Assembly: GCF_000472965.1 (NCBI RefSeq)
Contig: NZ_AXAU01000005.1
Location: 62,001-126,000, forward strand
Source of the DNA: Bradyrhizobium murdochi
GTDB taxonomy: Bacteria > Pseudomonadota > Alphaproteobacteria > Rhizobiales > Xanthobacteraceae
Reading direction: 5' to 3'
DNA: 64,000 bases
Numbering within the stretch: position 1 is the first letter of the stretch; each line of letters begins with the position of its first letter. The position numbers and the translations under genes are program-made. Shown in pieces: positions 8,772 to 16,393 of the stretch. Under the pieces are notes generated by a model. The model did no database searches. It worked only from the letters and a program-made list of their open reading frames with translations, and was not told the origin of the DNA.

Positions 8772-10001
8772 ATGAACAAGAAACAGAGTCGTCGTGAATT
8801 CGGCGCCACCGCGCTCGCTACCGCTCTTGCATCAACGCTGCCCGCGCCGTTCGTCTGGGCCGCGGAGAAAAAATATGATCCCGGCGCCAGCGACACCGAA
8901 ATCAAGATCGGGCAGACCGTGCCGCATTCCGGTCCCGGCTCGCTCTACGGCGTACTCGGCCGTGTCGGCGAAGCCTATTTCCAGATGCTGAACGAGAAGG
9001 GTGGCATCAACGGACGCAAGGTGAAATTCTTCACCATGGACGACGCCTACAGCGCGCCGAAATGCGTCGAGGCGACGCGGCGGCTGGTCGAGCAGGAGGA
9101 AGTGCTGGCGCTGTACGGCTCGCTCGGCACCGCGCCGCAGACTGCCGTGCACAAATATCTCAATTCAAAGGGCGTGCCGCAATTGCTGCTCAATACCGGC
9201 GCGTCGAAATGGAACGACCCCAAAAACTTCAAATGGACCATGGCGGGCCTGCCGCTCTATCCGACCGAAGCGCGCATTCTCGCCAGGCATGTCGTGAGCG
9301 TGAAGCCGGACGCGAAAATCGGCATCCTCTACCAGAACGACGATTTCGGCCGCGATTTCCTCGGTCCATTCAAGAAGGTGCTGGCGGATGCTGGCGGCAC
9401 CGCCAAGGTGATCATGGAGCAGACCTACGATCTGACCGAGCCGACGATCGATTCGCAAATCATCAATCTCTCTAAATCCGGCGCTGACGTCTTCTACAAT
9501 ATCTCGACCGGCAAGGCGTCATCGCAGTCGATCCGCAAAGTGGCTGAACTCGGCTGGAAGCCGCTGCATCTGTTGTCGGCGGGATCGACGGGCCGTTCGA
9601 TTCTCAGCGCCGCCGGTTTCGAGAATGCTACCGGCATCGTCGCGATCAGATACGCCAAGGAAGTCGGCGTGCCGCGCTTCGAAAAGGACCCTGACGTGCT
9701 GGCGTTCGAGGAATTGCGCAAGAAATATCTGCCGAACGTCGACCCCGACAACACCATCGCCTTTGCCGGCTACGGCCAGGTCGCGTCGATGGCGGAGATC
9801 CTGCGCCGCTGCGGCGACGAACTCACCCGCGCCAATGTGCTCAAGCAGGCGACGACGCTGGCGGGCTTCCATTCGCCCTACTTCCTCGATGGCGTGAACT
9901 ACAGCTACACGCCGGAGGACTACACGCCAATGAAGACGCTCTACATCTCGATCTTCAACGGCAAGGACTGGGACATTTCGGATAAGCCGGTGACGGAGTA
10001 G
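8772..10001 (+). CDS. Tat-exported ABC transporter substrate-binding protein, branched-chain amino acid (LivJ/HAAT) family
   Basis: A 409-residue periplasmic binding protein of the type 1 fold. It begins with a twin-arginine leader (KKQSRREFGATALATALAS, cleavage near FVWA-AE), then the conserved opening TEIKIGQTVPHSGPGSLYG of the LivJ-like family. Such proteins deliver amino acids, amides, urea or aromatic acids to LivHMGF-type importers; the ligand is not readable here. The ATG at 8772 follows AAGGGAG by eight bases. No permease or ATPase gene lies nearby, so it is an orphan, inserted between the halves of a DNA repair locus. Confidence 0.93.
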   Translation: MNKKQSRREFGATALATALASTLPAPFVWAAEKKYDPGASDTEIKIGQTVPHSGPGSLYGVLGRVGEAYFQMLNEKGGINGRKVKFFTMDDAYSAPKCVEATRRLVEQEEVLALYGSLGTAPQTAVHKYLNSKGVPQLLLNTGASKWNDPKNFKWTMAGLPLYPTEARILARHVVSVKPDAKIGILYQNDDFGRDFLGPFKKVLADAGGTAKVIMEQTYDLTEPTIDSQIINLSKSGADVFYNISTGKASSQSIRKVAELGWKPLHLLSAGSTGRSILSAAGFENATGIVAIRYAKEVGVPRFEKDPDVLAFEELRKKYLPNVDPDNTIAFAGYGQVASMAEILRRCGDELTRANVLKQATTLAGFHSPYFLDGVNYSYTPEDYTPMKTLYISIFNGKDWDISDKPVTE

Positions 10002-10007
10002 GGGGCA

Positions 10008-10154
10008 CCTCCCTCTCCCCGTTCTTCACGGGGAGAGGGTCGGGGTGAGGGGCTCTTTCCGCGTGCACTCTGGAAGAGAGGTGTTCGCGGAAAGAGCCCC
10101 TCACCCGGATTGCTTCGCGATCCGACCTCTCCCCGCGAAGAGCGGGGCGAGGTG
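10008..10154. repeat. Palindromic repeat element, 'ctctcccc/ggggagag' family (copy 3)
   Basis: The element contains CTCTCCCCGTTCTTCACGGGGAGAG-type hairpins, the pair ctctttccgcg / cgcggaaagag, GGATTGCTTCGCGATCC, and a terminal CCCCGCGAAGAGCGGGG. It runs up to, and in one reading overlaps, the 5' end of the helicase frame. Confidence 0.8.
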
Positions 10155-10202
10155 ACCTCCAAGCCTCTCGACGAACCCCTTCCGACGGCTTACCTCTTCT
10201 CC

Positions 10203-12782
10203 GTGCCGTCGCCTCAACCTTTGCCCTTCACGCCGCTCGAAACGGCTGCGCTCTTGCCCGACCGCTTCCGGCGCTGGTTCGCCACGCGGGGCTGGTCGCC
10301 GCGCGAGCATCAGCTTGCGCTACTGGCAAAGGCCAGCGACGATCGTTCGGCACTGCTGATCGCCCCAACGGGCGCCGGCAAAACGCTGGCCGGCTTCCTC
10401 CCGACGCTGGTGGAGCTTTCTCGCCCTTCCGTCCAACGGCGCGAGGGCACGAAAAGCCTCATGTCCACCGGCCGCAGCGTCAAACGCACCGGCGGCCTCC
10501 ACACGCTCTACATCTCGCCGCTGAAAGCGCTCGCGGTCGACATCGCGCGCAATCTGGAGACACCGATTGCCGAGATGGGTTTGCCGATCAAGGTCGAGAC
10601 CCGCACCGGCGATACGCCGGTGTCTCGGCGGCAACGGCAGCGACGCTATCCGCCGGATGTTCTGCTGACCACGCCGGAGCAACTGGCGCTGCTGCTGTCG
10701 TCCGACGATGCACCGTTTCTGTTTTCGTCGCTAAAACGCATCGTGCTCGACGAGCTGCACGCGCTGGTGACGTCAAAGCGCGGCGATCTGTTGTCGCTTG
10801 GCCTGGCGCGGTTGTGGCGCCTGGCGCCGGAGATGCGCGCGATCGGGCTATCCGCGACGGTGGCCGAGCCGGAATCGCTGGCGCGGTTTCTGATGCCGCA
10901 GCACGACGGCAAGGACGTGTCAGCCGATATCGTCGTGGCCGGCGGCGCGGCGGCGCCCATCGTCGAGATGCTCGACACCAAGGAGCGGCTGCCCTGGGCC
11001 GGCCATACCGCGCGCCATGCGCTCGGCGAAATGTATGATCTGATCCGGCGCAACAAGACCACGCTGATCTTCGTCAACACCCGCAGCCAGGCTGAAATGC
11101 TGTTCCAGGAATTCTGGCGCATGAACGACGACGGCCTTGCCATTGCCCTGCATCATGGCTCGCTCGACGTCGCCCAGCGCCGCAAGGTCGAGGACGCGAT
11201 GGCGGCGGGAAAGCTGCGCGGCGTGGTCTGCACGTCCTCGCTCGATCTCGGCATCGACTGGGGCGATATCGATCTCGTCATCAATGTCGGCGCGCCGAAG
11301 GGGGCCTCGCGGCTGATGCAGCGTATCGGCCGCGCCAATCACCGACTGGATGAACCCTCGCGCGCGGTCCTGATCCCGGCCAACCGTTTCGAGGTGCTGG
11401 AGTGCCGTGTCGCGATCGATGCCATTGCGGAGAATGCGCAGGATACGCCGCCGTTACGCACTGGCGCCCTCGACGTGCTGGCGCAGCACGTGCTCGGCTG
11501 CGCCTGCGGCGAGCCGTTTTTTTCAGATGATCTCTATGCGGAAGTCCTGACGTCGGCGCCTTATTCCTTGCTGACGCGAACCGATTTCGACGATGTCGTC
11601 GATTTCGTCGCCACCGGCGGTTATGCGCTGAAGACCTATGAGCGTTTTGCGCGCATCAAGCAGGACAAGCAGGGTCGCTGGCGCGTCGCCAATCCAAAAG
11701 TGCGGCAGAGCTATCGCCTCAACGTCGGCACCATCGTCGAAGAGACCATGCTGAAGGTGCGTCTGGTGCGCTCGCGCAGCGGCGGGTCCGGCTCGACCGG
11801 CGCGCTCGGCCGCGGCGGGCGGATGCTGGGTGAAATCGAGGAAGCCTTTATCGAAGGCCTCGTGATCGGCGACACGTTTGTGTTCGGCGGTGAAGTCGTG
11901 CGCTACGAGGCGCTCGCCGAGGACGTGGTCTATGTCTCGCGCGCCAACGACAAGGACGCGAAAGTGCCGTCCTATGCGGGCGGCAAGTTTCCGCTTTCGA
12001 CCTATCTCGCCGAGCGCGTCCGCAAATTGCTCGACGACCGCCGCGCGTGGAATGCGCTGCCCGATCAGGTACGCGACTGGCTCTCGCTGCAGAGGGATTT
12101 TTCCCGCGTGCCGGCGGTGCAAGAACTGCTGATCGAGACCTTTCCCCGCGGCAACAAGCATTACCTCGTCTGCTATCCCTTCGAGGGCCGGCTGGCGCAC
12201 CAGACGCTCGGCATGCTCTTGACGCGGCGGATGGAGCGGGCGCGGGTGCGGCCGCTCGGCTTCGTCGCCAACGAGTATGCACTGGCCGTATGGGGCCTCG
12301 GCGATATGTCGTTCATGATCCGGCACGGCAAGCTCGATCTCAACGCGCTGTTTGACCCGGACATGCTGGGCGACGATCTCGAGGCGTGGCTTGCCGAATC
12401 CGCGTTGATGAAGCGTACCTTCCGCACCTGTGCCATCATCTCCGGCCTGATCGCGCGGCGCTTCACCGGCGAAGAAAAATCTCGCCGCCAGGTGCTGTTC
12501 TCGACCGATCTGATCTACGACGTGCTGCGCAAGCATCAGGCCGACCACGTGCTGTTGCGCGCCGCCCGCGCCGATGCCGCGACAGGCCTGCTCGATCTCA
12601 AGCGTCTGGGTGATATGCTCTCGCGTATTCATGGGCGAATCAGCCATCGGGAACTCGAACACGTTTCGCCGCTCGCCGTTCCCGTGATGCTGGAAATCGG
12701 CCGCGAGTCAGTTTATGGCGAAGCAGGCGACGAGTTGCTGGCGGAGGCCGCCGACGAACTCGTCAAAGAGGCGATGGGATAA
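10203..12782 (+). CDS. Ligase-associated DNA damage response DEXH-box helicase (Lhr-Core type, TIGR04121)
   Basis: An 859-residue superfamily 2 helicase of the Lhr-Core class, an ATP-dependent 3'-to-5' translocase that unwinds RNA:DNA hybrids in characterised homologs. Motif I is APTGAGKT (K60), motif II DELH, motif III SAT, motif VI QRIGRANHR; the winged-helix and Lhr-specific C-terminal domain follow. I chose the GTG at 10203, which begins the family-like sequence; an in-frame GTG at 10152 and TTG at 10110 fall in a repeat element. PdeM starts 12 bases after the stop, so the two genes form one transcription unit. Confidence 0.95.
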   Translation: MPSPQPLPFTPLETAALLPDRFRRWFATRGWSPREHQLALLAKASDDRSALLIAPTGAGKTLAGFLPTLVELSRPSVQRREGTKSLMSTGRSVKRTGGLHTLYISPLKALAVDIARNLETPIAEMGLPIKVETRTGDTPVSRRQRQRRYPPDVLLTTPEQLALLLSSDDAPFLFSSLKRIVLDELHALVTSKRGDLLSLGLARLWRLAPEMRAIGLSATVAEPESLARFLMPQHDGKDVSADIVVAGGAAAPIVEMLDTKERLPWAGHTARHALGEMYDLIRRNKTTLIFVNTRSQAEMLFQEFWRMNDDGLAIALHHGSLDVAQRRKVEDAMAAGKLRGVVCTSSLDLGIDWGDIDLVINVGAPKGASRLMQRIGRANHRLDEPSRAVLIPANRFEVLECRVAIDAIAENAQDTPPLRTGALDVLAQHVLGCACGEPFFSDDLYAEVLTSAPYSLLTRTDFDDVVDFVATGGYALKTYERFARIKQDKQGRWRVANPKVRQSYRLNVGTIVEETMLKVRLVRSRSGGSGSTGALGRGGRMLGEIEEAFIEGLVIGDTFVFGGEVVRYEALAEDVVYVSRANDKDAKVPSYAGGKFPLSTYLAERVRKLLDDRRAWNALPDQVRDWLSLQRDFSRVPAVQELLIETFPRGNKHYLVCYPFEGRLAHQTLGMLLTRRMERARVRPLGFVANEYALAVWGLGDMSFMIRHGKLDLNALFDPDMLGDDLEAWLAESALMKRTFRTCAIISGLIARRFTGEEKSRRQVLFSTDLIYDVLRKHQADHVLLRAARADAATGLLDLKRLGDMLSRIHGRISHRELEHVSPLAVPVMLEIGRESVYGEAGDELLAEAADELVKEAMG

Positions 12783-12794
12783 GCGGGAAGGCAC

Positions 12795-13505
12795 GTGACG
12801 GCAGGGGCGCAGTCTTCGGGAGACGATCAACAGATGCGCGCCTCGAAGGTCATGGTTGCCGACGTGACGTTCCGCGCCGACCTCTCCGGCGCGCTGTTCT
12901 GGCAGGAGCAGCGCCTGCTCGTCGTCTCCGACCTGCATCTGGAAAAAGGCTCCAGCTTCGCCGCGCGCGGCGTGCTGCTGCCGCCTTACGATACCGTGGC
13001 GACGCTGAGCCGGCTCGCCGCCGTCATTGCCCGGCACGACCCGCGCACGGTGATTGCGCTCGGCGACAGTTTTCACGATCACGACGCGCATCGGCGGCTG
13101 TCGGCGCCGGATCGCGACGCGCTGTCAGCGATGCAGGCGCGGCGCGACTGGATCTGGATATCGGGCAATCACGATCCGGCCCTGCCGGGCGACCTCGGCG
13201 GCACGGTGGCGAACGAAGTCGCGATCGGGCCGATCGTGTTCCGCCATGAGCCGACGGGGGCGGCGGGTGAAATCGCCGGCCATCTGCATCCCAAGGCGCG
13301 CGTCACCACCCGGGGACGATCGATGGAACGGAGGTGCTTTGCCAGTGACGGCGAGCGCGCCGTGATGCCCGCCTTCGGCGCCTATGCCGGGGGCCTGAGC
13401 ATCCGCGATCCCGCGTTTGCGAAGATTTTTCCGACGCCGAGCCTGATGGCGCATGTGCTCGGCGACAACCGGCTGCACGCGATAGCCGCGTCAAGGTGTT
13501 ATTGA
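12795..13505 (+). CDS. pdeM: Ligase-associated DNA damage response endonuclease PdeM (metallophosphoesterase, TIGR04123)
   Basis: A 236-residue binuclear metallophosphoesterase. Metal-binding motifs appear in order: SDLHLEKGSS, GDSFHDH, SGNHDP, RHEP and GHLHPKAR. Characterised P. putida homologs (MPE) are manganese-dependent phosphodiesterases acting on DNA. The GTG at 12795 has GGGAAGG three to four bases upstream; ATG at 12834 is an alternative that gives the shorter, more usual N-terminus. The gene lies 12 bases behind the helicase and completes the four-component repair set together with the exonuclease and ligase on the other strand. Confidence 0.93.
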   Translation: MTAGAQSSGDDQQMRASKVMVADVTFRADLSGALFWQEQRLLVVSDLHLEKGSSFAARGVLLPPYDTVATLSRLAAVIARHDPRTVIALGDSFHDHDAHRRLSAPDRDALSAMQARRDWIWISGNHDPALPGDLGGTVANEVAIGPIVFRHEPTGAAGEIAGHLHPKARVTTRGRSMERRCFASDGERAVMPAFGAYAGGLSIRDPAFAKIFPTPSLMAHVLGDNRLHAIAASRCY

Positions 13506-13527
13506 GAATCTAGATAGCCGTTGGACT

Positions 13528-13618
13528 GTAGGGTGGGCAAAGCGCAGCGTGCCCACCATTCACGCTGGCGTGGTTGATAGATGGTGGGCACGGCGCTGCG
13601 CGCCTTTGCCCACCCTAC
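13528..13618. repeat. Palindromic repeat 'gtagggtgggc / gcccaccctac' family (copy 1)
   Basis: Outer arms gtagggtgggcaaag and ctttgcccaccctac pair across about 90 bases, with inner gcgtgcccaccat / atggtgggcacggc arms. The same element recurs at 28684-28773, and in shorter forms at 35406-35444 and 35794-35852. It sits between the convergent pdeM and LysR genes. Confidence 0.85.
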
Positions 13619-13630
13619 GGATCTCTACAT

Positions 13631-14494
13631 CTACGCCGCCTTCACGTCGACGCTGTCGCAGAACTCGGCGAGGCGGTCGGCGAGCCGCAGCGTTGCGGGG
13701 CTGGCGTCGGGTGAGGCCACCAGCGCCAGCTCGGTCTTGTCGATCGGCGCAAAGCCGTCCTTCGCCGTGAGCACGCGATGACCGGCCTGGATCGCGATGT
13801 CGGAGAGAATGCTCAATCCCAATCCGGCGGCGACCGCGGCCTGGATGCCGGCAAGGCCGGAAGAAGTATAGGCCATGTGCCAGAAGCGCCCGGCGCTTTC
13901 CAGCGCATGGATCGCGCGCGCACGATAGAGGCAGCCGGCGGGAAAGCCGATCAGCGGCACCGAGCCAGCGTCGATATCGACCGGATGGGTTTTGCTGGTG
14001 ACCCAATGCACTTTCTCCGGCCACACCGCGATCGCGCCTTTCTCGCCGGCGTCGCGCTTGAGCAGCGCCAGATCGAGATCGCCGCGTTCGATGTCGCGCC
14101 TGAGATACGTGCTCTGGTCGGCACGCACATCGAGCCGCAGGCCCGGGCGCGAGCGCGAAAACGTCGCCAGCAACTTGGTAAGACGATAGGCGGCGAAATC
14201 CTCGGGGATGCCGAGCTTGATCGTGCCTTCGCTTTCCGGCCGCGCCACCACGTCGCGGGCTTCCTCAGCGAGCGATAATAGCCGACGCGCATAGGAAAGC
14301 AGCCGCTCGCCGGCCTCCGTCGGCGTCACATCCTTGCCGTTGCGGTTCAACAGCGGCTGGCCGACATCATCCTCCAGCCGCTTGATCTGCTGGCTGACGG
14401 TCGATTGTGTGCGGTGAACGCGCTCGCCGGCGCGGGTGAAGCCGCCGGCATCGACCACGGACACGAAACTGCGCAGCAGCTCCAGATCGAGCAT
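13631..14494 (-). CDS. LysR family transcriptional regulator
   Basis: A 287-residue LysR-type regulator. The winged helix-turn-helix occupies residues 1-60 (DLELLRSFVSVVDAGGFTRA, then THRTQSTVSQQIKRLED-like recognition helix), followed by a periplasmic-binding-protein-like effector domain. The gene is divergent from the EamA-family transporter, the usual sign that it controls that gene and itself from the shared 98-base intergenic region, where a perfect palindrome lies. The effector is unknown. Confidence 0.93.
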   Translation of the reverse strand: MLDLELLRSFVSVVDAGGFTRAGERVHRTQSTVSQQIKRLEDDVGQPLLNRNGKDVTPTEAGERLLSYARRLLSLAEEARDVVARPESEGTIKLGIPEDFAAYRLTKLLATFSRSRPGLRLDVRADQSTYLRRDIERGDLDLALLKRDAGEKGAIAVWPEKVHWVTSKTHPVDIDAGSVPLIGFPAGCLYRARAIHALESAGRFWHMAYTSSGLAGIQAAVAAGLGLSILSDIAIQAGHRVLTAKDGFAPIDKTELALVASPDASPATLRLADRLAEFCDSVDVKAA

Positions 14495-14517
14495 GTGAGC
14501 GCTCCATTTATAAATCC

Positions 14518-14530
14518 ACTGGTCACCAGT
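14518..14530. promoter_or_regulatory. Palindrome in the LysR/EamA divergent promoter region
   Basis: ACTGGTCACCAGT is a perfect 6+1+6 palindrome, 23 bases upstream of the LysR start and 62 bases upstream of the EamA start. Its position and dyad symmetry suit a LysR operator, although the classic T-N11-A form is met only loosely. Assignment is inference. Confidence 0.45.
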
Positions 14531-14592
14531 TTATCATTTAATTTCCAAATATCAAGGCGCGGCCCTAGATCAGGGGTGCAAGGAGACTATCC

Positions 14593-15513
14593 ATGTCGCT
14601 CGCCCCTTCGGTCGCGGTCCCCCGCGCCGGCCTCAATCTGTTACCGCTCTATATCGGCCTGTTCTGTCTGCTCTGGAGCTTTGCCTTCGTCGCCGGCAAG
14701 GTCGGCGTCACCGACTGCCCACCGCTGATCCTGCTCACAGCGCGATTTTCGCTCGCGGGAATCCTGATCCTCGGCATCACGGCGCTGCGCGGCGAGGCAT
14801 GGTCCTCGCTGACCTGGCGCGACGCCGGAATCTTCGCCATCCTCGGCGTCGCCAACAACGCGCTCTATCTCGGTCTCGGTTATACCGGGCTGCAGACGGT
14901 ATCGGCCGGTCTCGGCGGCCTGATTGTCAGCGCCAATCCGGTTTTCACTGCTGTGCTTGCGGCATTGTTTCTCGGCGAGGCGCTGACTTGGCGCAAGGTG
15001 ACGGGACTTTTGCTCGGCATCTCCGGCGTCGCCTTCATCGTCTGGCACCGCATGTCGGTCGGCACGGATAGCTTTCACGGCATCCTGTTCACGCTGGCCT
15101 CGCTAGCCTCGATCGTCGTCGGCACCATCCTGTTCAAGGTGCTGGCGCCGAAAGGAAGTCTCTGGGTCGGCAATGGCGTGCAGAATCTCGCCGCGGGCAT
15201 CGTGTTGCTGCCGTTTGCATTCACGCTCTCCAGCCTCAGTGACATCGTGCCGAGTGCGCGGCTCGCCGGCGCGTTCGCTTTCCTCGTGCTCGGCGGATCG
15301 ATCCTGGCTTACCTGCTCTGGTTTCACCTCTTGAAGGTCTGCGGCGCGACGGCCGCGAGCGCCTATCACTTCCTGATGCCGCCGCTCGCCATGCTGTTCG
15401 CCTTCCTTGTGCTCGGCGAGCACATGGAGTTGCGCGACCTGCTTGGCATCATTCCCGTAGCCCTCGGCATTTATCTGGTGACCCGTCCCGCTGCGGCTGG
15501 TCAACCTTCGTAG
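14593..15513 (+). CDS. EamA/DMT family transporter
   Basis: A 306-residue membrane protein with ten predicted helices in two EamA repeats (drug/metabolite transporter superfamily, RhaT/RarD-like). The first repeat shows LLWSFAFVAGKVG and the second begins near GSLWVGNGVQNLAAG. Family members export amino acids, sugars or other metabolites across the inner membrane; the substrate cannot be told. An AAGGAGA lies upstream of the ATG. The divergent LysR gene is the likely regulator, and an MBL hydrolase follows 13 bases downstream. Confidence 0.93.
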   Translation: MSLAPSVAVPRAGLNLLPLYIGLFCLLWSFAFVAGKVGVTDCPPLILLTARFSLAGILILGITALRGEAWSSLTWRDAGIFAILGVANNALYLGLGYTGLQTVSAGLGGLIVSANPVFTAVLAALFLGEALTWRKVTGLLLGISGVAFIVWHRMSVGTDSFHGILFTLASLASIVVGTILFKVLAPKGSLWVGNGVQNLAAGIVLLPFAFTLSSLSDIVPSARLAGAFAFLVLGGSILAYLLWFHLLKVCGATAASAYHFLMPPLAMLFAFLVLGEHMELRDLLGIIPVALGIYLVTRPAAAGQPS

Positions 15514-15526
15514 AAGGAGCAAGTCA

Positions 15527-16309
15527 ATGACAGTTACCATCACCCTGATCGGCGGCCCGACGGCGCTCATCGAAGTCGACGGCTTCCGGCTGCTGACCGA
15601 TCCGACCTTCGACGAGCCCGGCGCCTATCAACTGCCGCATGTGAAGCTGGAAAAACTGGTCGGCCCCGCGGTCAGCGCACAAGCGATCGGCGAGGTCGAT
15701 GCCGTGCTGCTCAGCCACGACCAGCATTCGGATAATCTCGATCATTCGGGGCGCGATTTTCTCAAATCCGCCAAGCGCGTGCTGACGACGGAGGTTGGCG
15801 CAAAGCGGCTCGGCGGCCATGCCGAAGGCTTTGCGCCGTGGGCGTCGACCGAGCTGGCCGGCAGGAACGGTCATTCGCTGACCATCACGGCGACGCCGGC
15901 GCGTCACGGCCCGGCGGGAATCGAACCACTCGCGGGAGACGTGATCGGCTTCGTGGTTTCGTCGAACAAGCCGGGCAGCCGTCCGATCTACATCAGCGGC
16001 GACACCGTCTGGTACGACGGCGTTGCCGAAGTGGCGAGGCGGTTCAAGGCCGGCGTGGTGCTGCCGTTCGCGGGCGCGGCGCAAACCCGCGGCCCCTTCC
16101 ACATCACGATGGACACCAACGACACGATCGAAACCGCGCGCGCATTCCCTGATGCGGTGATCGTGCCGGTACATACGGAAGGCTGGAAGCACTTCCGCCA
16201 GAGTGCGGACGATCTGCGCGCCACCTTCGACACGCTGGGGTTTGGACCGCGTTTACGCATTCTGGAGCCGGGCGTAGCGACGGTTATCGAGCCGCTGCGC
16301 GTCGCGTGA
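15527..16309 (+). CDS. MBL-fold metallo-hydrolase (UlaG/L-ascorbate lactonase-like)
   Basis: A 260-residue metallo-hydrolase of the RomA/UlaG branch. It starts with TLIGGPTALIEVDGFRLLTDP, the usual opening of this branch. The zinc motif is unusual: LLSHDQHSDNLD replaces HxHxDH, keeping H and D residues as in other relatives (SHDHHyDHLD). Later ligands come from ATPARHGPAG, SGDTVWYDG and VPVHTEGW. AGAAGGAGC precedes the ATG. It is probably in one operon with the EamA transporter (13-base gap) and under the same LysR control. Substrate unknown. Confidence 0.9.
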   Translation: MTVTITLIGGPTALIEVDGFRLLTDPTFDEPGAYQLPHVKLEKLVGPAVSAQAIGEVDAVLLSHDQHSDNLDHSGRDFLKSAKRVLTTEVGAKRLGGHAEGFAPWASTELAGRNGHSLTITATPARHGPAGIEPLAGDVIGFVVSSNKPGSRPIYISGDTVWYDGVAEVARRFKAGVVLPFAGAAQTRGPFHITMDTNDTIETARAFPDAVIVPVHTEGWKHFRQSADDLRATFDTLGFGPRLRILEPGVATVIEPLRVA

Positions 16310-16393
16310 CGGAGGGCCAGGAGGCAACGGACAAGCTCGTGGTCCGGAACCTGTGCTCGTCAGGTTCGTTGTCGCCGGGGCTGGACCCTTGGC

